A DNA stretch of 64,000 bases from Desulfotignum sp032250905 (GCA_032250905.1 JAVVEQ010000001.1:133205-197204), one strand, 5' to 3'. Shown: positions 1 through 9,347, numbered from the stretch's first letter. The notes: a model not told the origin generated them from the letters alone. Made by a program: numbers and translations.

Positions 1-2
1 GT

Positions 3-308
3 CCCCATGTCCTGCTCAAGGGGGGGCACCTGGATGATTCCGGCAGCCATGACCTTCTGTTTTCCGCTGACACCGGTCAGTTGCGTGTACTGCCTGGAAA
101 ACGGATTCAGACCCCCAATTCCCATGGTACCGGATGCACGTTGTCCTCGGCCATCTGCGCGGGGCTGGCCCGGGGGATGGATGTGCCAGCAGCTGTAGAA
201 AATGCCAAAACCTATATCACCGGTGCTCTGACTGCCGGGGCTGATTTTTCAATCGGTCACGGTCATGGTCCGGTGCACCATTTTCACGCACTCTGGCACG
301 ACCGGTGA
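3..308 (+). CDS. thiD: Hydroxymethylpyrimidine/phosphomethylpyrimidine kinase, C-terminal part
   Basis: This is the 3' end of a gene that begins before the window; about 101 codons are present, read in frame from base 3. The family phosphorylates hydroxymethylpyrimidine (phosphate) in cytoplasmic thiamine synthesis. Visible are the LLKGGH segment and the TPNSHGTGCTLSSAI segment, which carries the catalytic-anion-hole GTGC signature of ThiD/ribokinase-type kinases, followed by the usual helix with AVENAKTYI. The reading frame ends with a His-rich tail (GHGHGPVHHFH), which is typical of ThiD ends. A ThiD domain fused to another thiamine enzyme upstream cannot be excluded because the N-terminus is missing. 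No clear terminator follows. Confidence 0.88.
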   Translation, partial: PHVLLKGGHLDDSGSHDLLFSADTGQLRVLPGKRIQTPNSHGTGCTLSSAICAGLARGMDVPAAVENAKTYITGALTAGADFSIGHGHGPVHHFHALWHDR

Positions 309-334
309 TGACTGTCAAAAAAACACCCCCTTTG

Positions 335-364
335 TTGACATGAACCGGCACCTGGTTCTATAAC
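335..364 (+). promoter_or_regulatory. Candidate sigma-70 promoter of the aminotransferase gene
   Basis: TTGACA (335-340) and TATAAC (359-364) are separated by 18 bases. The predicted start near 371 lies about 87 bases upstream of the ATG at 458. The rest of the gap 309-457 shows no other structure I can support. Confidence 0.5.
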
Positions 365-457
365 GATGATATTTTTCTTCTTGAAAGCGCGGCCGCCGTG
401 GCAATGCCCGGCACCAGACCGACCAGCAACTCTAATTAGTTACATAAAAGGGGGCAC

Positions 458-1303
458 ATGATTGCATACTTTAACGGCCGGTACATGCCAAAAGAGGATA
501 TCTGTATCCCTGTGGATGACCGGGGATTTTTGTTCAGTGACAGCCTGTATGAAGTGATCCGGCATTATCCCGGCGGACTGTTCAGACCGGACGCCCATAT
601 CCGGCGCCTGAATCACGGCGCAGGTCATCTGGCGCTTATCTGCGGAGATTTTTCTTACCTGGTCCCTGTCGCCGAGGACCTTATTCACCGGAACCATCTC
701 GAATCACAGGATGCACTGGTCTATATCCATGTGACCCGGGGATGTGCGCCTCGGAACCATCCTTTTCCAATCCCGTCTCCGGAACCCACGATATATGTGT
801 GTGTCTCCCCCTTTGATACCGCGGGAAAAGACCGCCAGAGGGAAACCGGCATTCATGCCATTACCGTCCCGGACATCCGATGGTCCCGGTGTGACATGAA
901 AACCACCGGATTGACCGCCAATGTGCTGGCCAACCAGAAAGCCGCTGAAAATGGGGCGGCGGAAGCCATTTTCGTTCGAGACGGGGTGTTGATGGAAGGC
1001 ACCCACGCCAATTTCATGGCCGTGTTTGACGACACCGTAACCACAGCCCCGCTGTCCAATTACATCCTGGGAGGCATCACCCGGGAAACCGTGCTGGAAC
1101 TTTGCCGGCACCTGGGTATCCGCACATCGGAATCGCCCGTATATGCGACCCGTGTTCACCTGGCATCGGAACTGATGGTGACCGGCACCACTCTGGAAGT
1201 GACGCCTATTGTCACCCTGGATGGCCGGCCGGTGGGAACCGGCATGCCCGGCCCGACAGTCAGAAAGCTCCAGACCGCCTTCAAAGAACGCATTTCGTTT
1301 TGA
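458..1303 (+). CDS. dat: D-amino acid aminotransferase (class IV PLP enzyme)
   Basis: The 281-residue protein has the size and motifs of bacterial D-alanine transaminase, a cytoplasmic PLP enzyme that interconverts D-alanine and D-glutamate with their 2-oxoacids. The segment around K148 (CDMK) matches the PLP-lysine site of the family. VTRGCAPRNHPFP at 92-104 carries Arg99 and His101, the pair that binds the substrate carboxylate in D-amino acid aminotransferase and is absent from branched-chain and aminodeoxychorismate relatives. The N-terminal DDRGFLFSDSLYE segment is also diagnostic. The ATG is preceded by AAGGGGG. The gene stands alone between two promoters. Class IV relatives with other substrates are the alternative, but the Arg/His pair favours the D-specific enzyme. 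Confidence 0.85.
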   Translation: MIAYFNGRYMPKEDICIPVDDRGFLFSDSLYEVIRHYPGGLFRPDAHIRRLNHGAGHLALICGDFSYLVPVAEDLIHRNHLESQDALVYIHVTRGCAPRNHPFPIPSPEPTIYVCVSPFDTAGKDRQRETGIHAITVPDIRWSRCDMKTTGLTANVLANQKAAENGAAEAIFVRDGVLMEGTHANFMAVFDDTVTTAPLSNYILGGITRETVLELCRHLGIRTSESPVYATRVHLASELMVTGTTLEVTPIVTLDGRPVGTGMPGPTVRKLQTAFKERISF

Positions 1304-1305
1304 GG

Positions 1306-1334
1306 TTGACTAATGAATCTGCTTCTTTTATAGA
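1306..1334 (+). promoter_or_regulatory. Candidate sigma-70 promoter of the cyclase-Mrp operon
   Basis: TTGACT (1306-1311) and TATAGA (1329-1334) with a 17-base spacer sit just after the dat stop codon and about 107 bases before the cyclase ATG, which leaves a leader of about 100 bases. Confidence 0.5.
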
Positions 1335-1360
1335 TATCAGACAGTTGAACACATCCGATT

Positions 1361-1402
1361 CTCAGTACCGGCGGTCGCCAAAGACCGCCCGCCCTTACTG
1401 AG
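1361..1402 (+). promoter_or_regulatory. Structured 5' leader hairpin before the cyclase gene
   Basis: An outer stem pairs CTCAGTA (1361-1367) with TACTGAG (1396-1402). An inner stem pairs GGCGGTC (1370-1376) with GACCGCC (1383-1389) around a six-base loop. Both stems are perfect. No T-run follows, so it is not a standard terminator. It lies between the candidate promoter and the start codon and could be a regulatory leader or an RNA-stability element. I do not recognise a known riboswitch class. Confidence 0.4.
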
Positions 1403-1440
1403 GGCTTGATGGCCATATAGCTATCCCGGAGAACACCCCC

Positions 1441-4080
1441 ATGTCACCAGAATCTGACAGGCCGGTCACAATTTTGAACCGATTAAAAAAATTCATTTTT
1501 TCCAGACAGCCAGGCAGGGAGCAATCTCTTTACCACCGCCTGAACCTTATCTTTGCCTTTTTTTTCCTGGTACCCACATTCGGCCTGCTTTATTTTCTGT
1601 TCACCTATGATTTGTTGGGGGACCAGTATATCCCTTTTTTCTTTTTGGCATTTTTAAGCTGTTCTCTGGCTGGATTCATCACCCTGCGGTTGGTATTTGA
1701 GAAAATTTCCCGGCTGTCAAACAACCTGACCCAGACCCTTGAAAAAGAATTTGAAACCGATGGTATCTGCAAGGGATCTGATGAAGTGAACAACATTTCC
1801 AAAAGTATCGCTCTGTTCGAAAAGCGGCTGCAACAAACCTTTTCCCAACTGGAACAAAAGGTCACGGACATCAGTATTCTCAAGGAATTGTCCGACTTGT
1901 GCTATGTGACATTTGACCCGGAAGAGCTGCTCTATATCACCCTTGAACGGGGTTTGAAAATCTGCAACGCCGATATCGGTTCCATTCTCATTCTGGAAAA
2001 CCTGCCGGAAAAACACTTTGTGGTCAAGGCCAGCATCGGCCAGGAAAAAAAACTGACCATCGGCGACACAATCGATTTTCAAACCAGTGTGGCCAAATAC
2101 GCCGTCATCAACAAAGCACCGTTTGTGGTGGAAGATATTGAACAAGACTCACGCCTGGGCCGAATCAACAGATCTCAGTACGCTTCAAAATCTTTTGTAT
2201 GCGTGCCCATCAAAACCATCCGGGACATCATCGGGGTCATGACCATCGCCCGTAAAAAAAACCCTGCGGTTTTTACATTCGAGGATGTTGAAGCTCTGAT
2301 TCCACTGGTATCCAATGCCGCTTTTACCTATGAAAACCTCCGACTTCTCAACGAACTGGAATATGCCGCTCAAAAGGGAAAATATCTGTCCCGGCTGTTG
2401 TCGACCATCAATTCCAGCATGCAGAACAATGAGCTGTACCAGAGCCTTTTAAAAGACACCATGCGTATGATTCCTTTGTGTGGATCAGTGCTTCTGCTCA
2501 AGGATACCAGTCTCCCGGATGAGGTTGTGGTCATCGATTTCCACTCAAAAAACAAACCCCATCTGAAGCGGGGGCAGAATTTTACCTGCAAGGGCTCTGT
2601 CCTGGAAACCGTGTTTACCCGGGAAGATACCCTGGTAGTGGAAGATCTGACCATGGAAAATCTGACCACGCCGCTGGAGCAGAAACTGCTCTTGTCCCAT
2701 GGTGGCAATGCCGCCGTGATTCATCCGCTGATCAATTCCGGGAAGATGAACGGATGTGTTGCGTTTATCCATGAAAACGGGGAAGATGTTTTAAAATACC
2801 TGGATCTGACCCAGCTGGTCTCCAGCTTATTCGCCCTGGCCATGGAAAAAAGCACTCTTTCGATATCCGCAAGGCAGCGGGCCAGTGAACTGTCCACCAT
2901 CAAGCAGATCGGCAGTGTCCTGGCTTCCTCCACCTTTGATATTGAACAGGTCCTCACCTATACCATGGATATGATTCGTGTCGCCATGCAGGTGGAAGCG
3001 GGATCTTTGATGCTGATTGAAGACAACCTTCTGAAAATGAAAACTGCCTTCAACGTAAACATGGAAAACCTGACCGATTTTTCCATTCAACTGGGTCAGG
3101 GCATTGCCGGGCATGTGGCAGCCAAAGGAGACTGTATCATCGATAATCATGTCCAGGATGCCACCCTGTTTTTTTCCGCCATAGCCAAAGCCACCGGTTT
3201 CACCACCCGGTCGGTGCTGTGTGTACCCATGATATCTCAGGGCCGGGTCATCGGGGTCATCGAGGTGCTCAACAAAAAAAACGGGCATTTTTTCGCCGAA
3301 GATCAGCAGTTGCTTCAATCCATTGCTTCTTCGGTTTCCATTGCCATTGAAAACTCCCGTCTTTACAAAGAAACATTGGCCAGCGCCGACCAGGAGAGGG
3401 CCATTCGGCAAATCTTTCAAAAATTTGTGCCCAAGGCCATCGTGGAAAAAATTGTCCATGGTGACGTTCAATCCCAGGCCCTGATGGAAGAGTTCAAAAC
3501 CGTGACGCTCCTGAATGTGGATTTGAGAAATTTTTCCAGAATGGCGGCCACCATCGGACCCCAGAAAACCGTGTCTGCATTGAATTCGTTTTTTTCGACC
3601 ATGGGTGAAATCATCTTTGCCCATCAGGGCATTGTGGACAAGTACCTGGGAGATGGCTTTCTGGCCCTTTTCGGTGCGCCGCTGGCCACTATTTCCGATG
3701 CGGACAATGCCGTTTCGGCCGCCCTTGAAATGAAACAGGCCCTGACGGATCTCAATGCCGATCTGAAAGAAAAAATGGATATCACTGTACACATCGGTAT
3801 CAGCATTCACACCGGAGAAGTGGTGGTGGGGAATATCGGATTTGACAAAAAAATGGATTATACCGTCATCGGAGATGCGGTCAACTCGGTTTTCAATATT
3901 CAGGAGTTGACCCGACATTTACCGGATGTCATCCTGGTCAGCGAAAAAACCATCAAGTCCCTGCGGCATCCCGTCAAAGTCAATGAAATAAAAATCCCTG
4001 GAGAAAACACCAAAGTTGAAGGACTCAACATCTTTGAGCTGATTTCCCAAACCCGAGAGGATCACAATCATTCACCATGA
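1441..4080 (+). CDS. Membrane-anchored triple-GAF adenylate/guanylate cyclase (class III)
   Basis: The 879-residue protein has two membrane segments near residues 33-53 and 61-85, a HAMP-like linker, three GAF domains (about 160-305, 318-475 and 485-650) and a C-terminal class III cyclase domain (about 680-850). Metal-binding Asp694 (NVDLRNF) and Asp738 (KYLGDG) are present. The purine-selecting pair is Lys734 and Asp806 (DYTVIGD), the adenylate-cyclase type. Asn815 of the transition-state pair is present, but the Arg expected four residues later is Asn819. Activity may therefore be reduced or depend on a partner. The stop overlaps the mrpA start by 4 nt, so it is translationally coupled to the antiporter. 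GAF ligands cannot be read from sequence. Confidence 0.85.
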   Translation: MSPESDRPVTILNRLKKFIFSRQPGREQSLYHRLNLIFAFFFLVPTFGLLYFLFTYDLLGDQYIPFFFLAFLSCSLAGFITLRLVFEKISRLSNNLTQTLEKEFETDGICKGSDEVNNISKSIALFEKRLQQTFSQLEQKVTDISILKELSDLCYVTFDPEELLYITLERGLKICNADIGSILILENLPEKHFVVKASIGQEKKLTIGDTIDFQTSVAKYAVINKAPFVVEDIEQDSRLGRINRSQYASKSFVCVPIKTIRDIIGVMTIARKKNPAVFTFEDVEALIPLVSNAAFTYENLRLLNELEYAAQKGKYLSRLLSTINSSMQNNELYQSLLKDTMRMIPLCGSVLLLKDTSLPDEVVVIDFHSKNKPHLKRGQNFTCKGSVLETVFTREDTLVVEDLTMENLTTPLEQKLLLSHGGNAAVIHPLINSGKMNGCVAFIHENGEDVLKYLDLTQLVSSLFALAMEKSTLSISARQRASELSTIKQIGSVLASSTFDIEQVLTYTMDMIRVAMQVEAGSLMLIEDNLLKMKTAFNVNMENLTDFSIQLGQGIAGHVAAKGDCIIDNHVQDATLFFSAIAKATGFTTRSVLCVPMISQGRVIGVIEVLNKKNGHFFAEDQQLLQSIASSVSIAIENSRLYKETLASADQERAIRQIFQKFVPKAIVEKIVHGDVQSQALMEEFKTVTLLNVDLRNFSRMAATIGPQKTVSALNSFFSTMGEIIFAHQGIVDKYLGDGFLALFGAPLATISDADNAVSAALEMKQALTDLNADLKEKMDITVHIGISIHTGEVVVGNIGFDKKMDYTVIGDAVNSVFNIQELTRHLPDVILVSEKTIKSLRHPVKVNEIKIPGENTKVEGLNIFELISQTREDHNHSP

Positions 4081-6920
4081 CCCTTGCACTGATCCCGCTG
4101 CTCCCCTTACTGGGCGCTTTTATTCCCTGTATATTTCAAAACCGCCATCTCAATGCCGCTTCAGCCGGCCTTATCGCAGGAATCTCCCTGGTACTGCTTC
4201 TTCTTCAGACCCCTCTGGTATTTACCGGTGAAATACCTGTTTACACGCGGTCCTGGATCCCTGCCATTGGGCTTACCTTCGCCTTTCGTGTCAGCGGATT
4301 CGGGTTTCTGTTCGCACTGCTGGTATTGGGGATCGGCCTGCTCATCGTGCTGTATGCCAGGTATTACATTGCAACGGAAGATCCCATGGGCCGATTCTAT
4401 ACCTACCTGCTGCTGTTCATGGGATCCATGCTGGGCATTGTGCTTTCGGAAAACCTGATACTGCTCATGGTATTCTGGGAACTGACGAGTATCAGTTCCT
4501 TTCTGCTGATCGGTTTCTGGCGCCACCGGGCCGATGCCCGGCAGGGCGCGTTCATGGCACTGGTGATCACCGGCGGGGGCGGATTTGCCATGCTGGCCGG
4601 CTTTCTTCTGCTGGGCCGCATCGTGGGCAGTTTCGAACTGACAGACATTCTGGCGGCCAAAGAAATCGTCCATGCCCATCCCCTGTATCCCATCACCCTG
4701 GTCCTGATTCTGACCGGTGCCTTCACCAAATCCGCCCAGTTCCCATTTCAGTTCTGGCTGCCCCATGCCATGGCCGCACCCACGCCGGTGAGCGCCTTTC
4801 TGCATTCCGCCACCATGGTCAAGGCCGGGGTGTTTCTGCTGGCCCTGATGGTGCCGGTGCTGGGGGGCAGCGCACTGTGGTTCTATATGGTCAGCCTCAC
4901 CGGCCTGATCACATTGATGTTCGCCGCGTACATGGCCATGTTCAAGGATGATCTCAAGGGACTGCTGGCCTATTCCACGGTGAGCCACCTGGGGCTGATC
5001 ACGCTGCTGCTGGGAATCGGCTCCCCGATGGCGGTCGTTGCCGCCGTGTTTCACATTTTCAACCACGCTGCCTTCAAGGCCGGTCTGTTCATGCTGGCCG
5101 GGATTATTGACCATGAAACCGGGACCCGTGATATTCAGCGCCTTTCCGGATTGAAAAAGGCAATGCCGGTGACGGCCGTCCTGACCCTCATCGGATGCGG
5201 CGGCATGGCAGGGGTTCCCCTGTTCAACGGATTTCTGAGCAAAGAGATGTTTCTGGCGGAAACCCTGGGGCCCGGCCTGACAGGTGCCATGGGCTGGATC
5301 GTGCCGCTGGGGTCTGTCCTGGCTGCCGTGTTTGCCGTGGCCTATTCCATCCGCATGCTGCACGGGGTGTTCTGGGGACAGCCGGCAGCAGACCTGCCAC
5401 GATCCCCCCATGAACCCCCTGTGGGCATGATCCTGTCTCCGGGATTTCTCATGGCCGTGTGCATCCTGGTGGGAGTTTTTCCGGCGTTTTTTGCCGGTCC
5501 GCTGATCCAGGCCGGGGCGGGGGCCATCCTGGGACCGGATATGCCGGACTACCACCTGGCTGTCTGGCATGGATTCAATATGGCCCTGGTGATGAGCATG
5601 GTCGCCCTGGCAGGCGGGGTGGTGTTTTACCGGCAGCGGGAAAAACTTTTTGATGCCCATGTGTGGTGTCTGCGATACCTGGACGGCAAAACCCTGTTCG
5701 AATCCCTGGTTGCCTGGCTGATTCAGGCCGGAAACCGGCTCATCCGGTTTCTGGAAAACGGGTCACTGCAGCGCTACCTTTTTGTGTTCATCACTGCCAC
5801 CCTGGTGCTGGGAGCCATCCCGTTTGCCGTTTCCAGGACCCCGCTTCTGGGGCCGGTGCCCATAACTCCCCTGGACCCGGCCACCCTGGTCATGGGCCTG
5901 ATTCTGATCATCGGTGCCGTGGCCACTGTCAAAACCCACCGGAACCGGATTCTGGCCATCATCATGCTGAGCACGGTGGGCCTGGTGGTGGCCCTGGCGT
6001 TCACCCGGTTTTCCGCCCCGGACCTGGCCCTGACCCAGATCTCGGTGGAGGTGGTGACCATTATTCTGCTGATGATGGCCCTGCACCTGCTTCCCACCAC
6101 CACGCCAAAGGAATCATCAAAAACCAGACAATGGCGGGACGGTTTCCTGTCGGTCCTGGCCGGCGGCGGTGCGGCCGCCCTGGCCATGGCCATTCTCACC
6201 CGCCCCTATGACACCATATCCGATTTCTTTCTGGCTGAAAGTGTTCCCGGCGGCGGGGGCACCAATGTGGTGAACGTCATCCTGGTGGATTTCAGGGGAT
6301 TTGACACCATGGGGGAGATCACGGTACTGGCCATCGCCGGCCTGATCATTTATGCGCTGCTGCATGGATTTGAACGCAAAGCCCCGGCAACCGATGATAT
6401 GGGGCGTCCCTGGACCCGGGACCGGTTTCCCATGATCCTGGCCTATATCATCCGGCCGCTTCTGCCCCTGGCCCTGCTGTTTTCCGCTTATATTTTCCTG
6501 CGGGGCCACAATGACCCCGGCGGCGGCTTCATCGCGGGTCTTATCACCGCCACGGTGCTGACCCTGCAGTACATTGCCAGCGGCATTGTCTGGACCCGGC
6601 CCCGCCTGCATTACGACAACCACATCATCATGGCCCTGGGACTGATACTGGCCCTGGGCACCGGCCTGACCAGCTGGGCCCTCAATTACCCGTTTTTGAC
6701 CAGCACCTATGAATATGTCAGGCTGCCGTTGATCGGCAAATTTGAAATTGCCAGTGCCATGGTCTTTGATATGGGCGTATTTCTGGTGGTGGTGGGGTCG
6801 GTGATGCTGATGCTGGTCAAACTGGGCTCCATCAATTCCGAGGATGCCCGGACGGTATCCTTCTCAGCCCGTCTGGATGAAACCCTGGATAATAAACCCA
6901 TTGAAAAGGAGGCCCATTGA
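4077..6920 (+). CDS. mrpA: Na+/H+ antiporter subunit A, fused A-B type
   Basis: This 947-residue polytopic membrane protein is the large subunit of the multi-subunit Mrp/Mnh cation/proton antiporter. The N-terminal two thirds is the NuoL-like proton channel, with the conserved ELTSISSFLLIGFW helix near 135-150 and the KSAQFPFQFWLPHAM segment near 220. A DUF4040-type region follows at about 610-690. The last 150 residues, from RDRFPMILAYIIRPLLPLAL through RGHNDPGGGFIAGL, are an MrpB domain, so A and B are one polypeptide as in PhaAB of rhizobia. The complex exports Na+ or K+ in exchange for protons. The ATG overlaps the cyclase stop by 4 nt. Confidence 0.95.
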   Translation: MTLALIPLLPLLGAFIPCIFQNRHLNAASAGLIAGISLVLLLLQTPLVFTGEIPVYTRSWIPAIGLTFAFRVSGFGFLFALLVLGIGLLIVLYARYYIATEDPMGRFYTYLLLFMGSMLGIVLSENLILLMVFWELTSISSFLLIGFWRHRADARQGAFMALVITGGGGFAMLAGFLLLGRIVGSFELTDILAAKEIVHAHPLYPITLVLILTGAFTKSAQFPFQFWLPHAMAAPTPVSAFLHSATMVKAGVFLLALMVPVLGGSALWFYMVSLTGLITLMFAAYMAMFKDDLKGLLAYSTVSHLGLITLLLGIGSPMAVVAAVFHIFNHAAFKAGLFMLAGIIDHETGTRDIQRLSGLKKAMPVTAVLTLIGCGGMAGVPLFNGFLSKEMFLAETLGPGLTGAMGWIVPLGSVLAAVFAVAYSIRMLHGVFWGQPAADLPRSPHEPPVGMILSPGFLMAVCILVGVFPAFFAGPLIQAGAGAILGPDMPDYHLAVWHGFNMALVMSMVALAGGVVFYRQREKLFDAHVWCLRYLDGKTLFESLVAWLIQAGNRLIRFLENGSLQRYLFVFITATLVLGAIPFAVSRTPLLGPVPITPLDPATLVMGLILIIGAVATVKTHRNRILAIIMLSTVGLVVALAFTRFSAPDLALTQISVEVVTIILLMMALHLLPTTTPKESSKTRQWRDGFLSVLAGGGAAALAMAILTRPYDTISDFFLAESVPGGGGTNVVNVILVDFRGFDTMGEITVLAIAGLIIYALLHGFERKAPATDDMGRPWTRDRFPMILAYIIRPLLPLALLFSAYIFLRGHNDPGGGFIAGLITATVLTLQYIASGIVWTRPRLHYDNHIIMALGLILALGTGLTSWALNYPFLTSTYEYVRLPLIGKFEIASAMVFDMGVFLVVVGSVMLMLVKLGSINSEDARTVSFSARLDETLDNKPIEKEAH

Positions 6921-7258
6921 TGGAATGGCTGGTATCGGCATGTTTCGGGGTCATGACCGCCTGCGGGGTTTATCTGGTGCTGCGGGCACGCACCTTCCCC
7001 GTGATTCTGGGCCTGACCCTGATGGGGTATGCCGTTAACCTGTTTCTGTTTCTCACCGGCCGTCTGCACACCCACCTGCCGGCCATTATTTCCGGAAATC
7101 AGACCCGGTATACAGACCCCCTTCCCCAGGCCCTGGTGTTGACCGCCATTGTCATCGGGTTTGCCATGATCGCATTTGTGGTGGTGCTGTCTTTACGGGC
7201 CCTGGGTGAACTGGACACCGACCATGTCGACGGACGGCAGGAGAAGCGGCCCTCATGA
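6920..7258 (+). CDS. mrpC: Na+/H+ antiporter subunit C
   Basis: A NuoK-like subunit of 112 residues with three membrane helices. The ATG shares one base with the stop of subunit A (TGATG), and AAGGAGG at 6906-6912 sits at ideal distance, which decides the start against an in-frame TTG one codon upstream. The segments TFPVILGLTLMGYAVNLFLF and TDPLPQALVLTAIVIGFA are typical of MrpC, the latter holding the DPLPQALVLTAIVI signature. Confidence 0.93.
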   Translation: MEWLVSACFGVMTACGVYLVLRARTFPVILGLTLMGYAVNLFLFLTGRLHTHLPAIISGNQTRYTDPLPQALVLTAIVIGFAMIAFVVVLSLRALGELDTDHVDGRQEKRPS

Positions 7259-8823
7259 TCAATCATTTAATTGTCGTCCCTTTGCTGCTGCCCCTGCTCA
7301 TGGGCACCCTCATTGTTCTGAACGCCAACCAGCCGATTTTCCGGCTTCGTATTCTGGGGCTCTCCAGCTGCCTGGCAGTCCTGATCATCACCTTTATCCT
7401 GCTTTTTCAAAGTGCGGATGGACCCATTCAGACCTATGTACTGGGAGACTGGCCCACTCCCTTCGGCATCGTGATGGTTCTGGACCGGCTCAGCGCCATG
7501 ATGCTGTGTATAACCGCCCTGCTGGGCCTGTTGTGCCTGGCGCATGCCGTCCGGGGAACCGATCTTCAGGGCAAGAACTTCCACGCCCTGTTTCAATTCC
7601 AGCTGCTGGGGATCAACGGGGCCTTTCTGACCGGCGACATCTTCAACCTGTTCGTTTTTTTTGAGATCATGCTGCTGTCTTCATACGGCCTGGTGCTGCA
7701 CGGGGGCGGAGGACTCCGGACCCGGGCCGGCATGCATTACGTCCTGCTCAACCTGGTGGGTTCCAGCATCTTTCTGGTGGGGGTGGGCATTCTCTACGCC
7801 GTTCTGGGTACCCTCAACATGGCGGATCTGGCAGTACGCATGTCACAGGCCCCGGCTGAAAATGCGGCCCTGCTCCAGGCGGCGGGATTGATTCTGTTCG
7901 CGGTGTTTGCCCTGAAAGCCGCCCTGCTTCCCCTGTGCTTCTGGCTGCCTGATGCCTACGGCTTTACCAGCGCCCCGGTGGCGGCCCTGTTTGCAGTCAT
8001 GACCAAAGTCGGGGTGTATGTGATTCTCCGGGTGTACTGCCTGATTTTCAGTGAATTTGCCGGGGTCGGGGCCGGTCTCCTGAGCAACTGGCTTTTACCC
8101 GCCGCCCTGATCACCCTGGCGGTCGGGGTCGCCGGCGTGACAGGCAGCCGGGACCTGCGGCGGATCACCGCCTGGCTGGTCATTGTGTCCGTGGGCACGT
8201 TGCTGGCCGTGATCGGCACCTTTCAAAGGGAGACCATTGCCGCCGCCATTGTATATCTGCCCCATACCACGTTCATGACCGCGGCAATGTTTCTGGTGGC
8301 GGACCTGATCGGGCGTCAGCGGCCGGATGCCGGATCAGGACTGGTCCCGGACCGGCCGGTAAGACAACCCACCCTGCTGGGGCTGATGTTCCTCACCGCT
8401 GCCGTAGCCATTGGGGGACTGCCCCCCCTGAGTGGATTTTTCGCCAAGGTGATGATGCTCATAATGGTCAAAGACAGTGCCGGAACCCCATGGATCTGGG
8501 GCCTGGTCCTGGGCGGGGGGTTGCTGGCCCTGGTGGCACTGGGACGGACGGGCATCCTCTTCTTCTGGAAACTGCTGCCGGTGAACGAACCAGGGGACGC
8601 CCCTGAAAATTCCCATGCCCCTGTTCCTGTCTATGCCTTGGCAGATGTGTTTCCGGTTGCGTTCCTGCTGGGCATCAGCCCGCTGCTGGTTTTTTTCGGC
8701 GGCCAAATCACGGAGTTTGCCTTTGCCGCCGCCGACCATGTTATCAACCCTGTTCACTATATTGAGGCGGTACTTGGGCCGGACCGGTCTTTCCCGCTGA
8801 TGTATTCTCTGGGAGGTCAATAA
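7255..8823 (+). CDS. mrpD: Na+/H+ antiporter subunit D
   Basis: This 522-residue NuoN/NuoM-like antiporter subunit has about 14 membrane helices. It keeps the FNLFVFFEIMLLSSYGL helix with the proton-channel glutamate and the LKAALLPLCFWLPDAY segment with the conserved lysine. The start ATG overlaps the mrpC stop by 4 nt. With subunit A it forms the proton- and cation-conducting core. The length and motif order match MrpD rather than a respiratory complex I subunit, and the flanking genes settle it. Confidence 0.94.
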   Translation: MINHLIVVPLLLPLLMGTLIVLNANQPIFRLRILGLSSCLAVLIITFILLFQSADGPIQTYVLGDWPTPFGIVMVLDRLSAMMLCITALLGLLCLAHAVRGTDLQGKNFHALFQFQLLGINGAFLTGDIFNLFVFFEIMLLSSYGLVLHGGGGLRTRAGMHYVLLNLVGSSIFLVGVGILYAVLGTLNMADLAVRMSQAPAENAALLQAAGLILFAVFALKAALLPLCFWLPDAYGFTSAPVAALFAVMTKVGVYVILRVYCLIFSEFAGVGAGLLSNWLLPAALITLAVGVAGVTGSRDLRRITAWLVIVSVGTLLAVIGTFQRETIAAAIVYLPHTTFMTAAMFLVADLIGRQRPDAGSGLVPDRPVRQPTLLGLMFLTAAVAIGGLPPLSGFFAKVMMLIMVKDSAGTPWIWGLVLGGGLLALVALGRTGILFFWKLLPVNEPGDAPENSHAPVPVYALADVFPVAFLLGISPLLVFFGGQITEFAFAAADHVINPVHYIEAVLGPDRSFPLMYSLGGQ

Positions 8824-9347
8824 TGCCGAAATACCGCAGATCCTCTGTTCCCGGTAACCGCTGGTTTCCCCATCCCCTGCTGAGCCTGGTGTTGATTGGT
8901 GTCTGGCTGTTTCTGGTGAATACCATCACTTTCGGTCACCTGTTTCTGGGCACGCTGCTGGGCATTGCCATTCCCTGGTTCACCAACCGGGTCTGGCCGG
9001 AACGGCCGAAAATTGCAAAGCCTTTCCTGCTGTTCCGGTTTTTCTTCATCACCTTTGTGACCGATGTGATTGTCGCCAATATCACGGTGGTGCGCCTGTT
9101 TCTCCTGCCCGACATTTCCCGGCTGCGGCCCCGCTTCATTGAAATCCCTTTGGACACCCAGGACCCCATGGTGATCACCATCCTTGCCAGCGTGATCTCA
9201 CTGACCCCGGGGACCGTATCAGCGGAAGTAAGTGAAGATCAAAAGACCCTGATTGTCCACGGGCTGGACGTGGCCGATGAAACACTTGCAGTGCAGACCA
9301 TCAAAACCCGTTATGAAGCCCCTTTAAAGGAGATATTTTCATGTTGA
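8823..9347 (+). CDS. mrpE: Na+/H+ antiporter subunit E
   Basis: A 174-residue MnhE-type subunit with N-terminal membrane helices and a cytoplasmic tail. The segment HPLLSLVLIGVWLFLVNTI opens the protein, and SVISLTPGTVSAEV near residues 121-134 is the family signature. The tail ends with a short alpha/beta part containing HGLD. It starts inside the mrpD stop codon and overlaps mrpF by 7 nt. Confidence 0.93.
   Translation: MPKYRRSSVPGNRWFPHPLLSLVLIGVWLFLVNTITFGHLFLGTLLGIAIPWFTNRVWPERPKIAKPFLLFRFFFITFVTDVIVANITVVRLFLLPDISRLRPRFIEIPLDTQDPMVITILASVISLTPGTVSAEVSEDQKTLIVHGLDVADETLAVQTIKTRYEAPLKEIFSC

Noticed and set aside
2827..3918. Long minus-strand open frame (363 codons) opposite the cyclase gene
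   Set aside because: It mirrors the codon structure of the plus-strand cyclase, has no recognisable domain and no ribosome site; the plus-strand protein has full GAF and cyclase motifs.
4161..5660. 499-codon minus-strand frame opposite mrpA
   Set aside because: Composition is His/Gln/Gly-rich and motif-free, as expected of an antisense reading of a membrane-protein gene.
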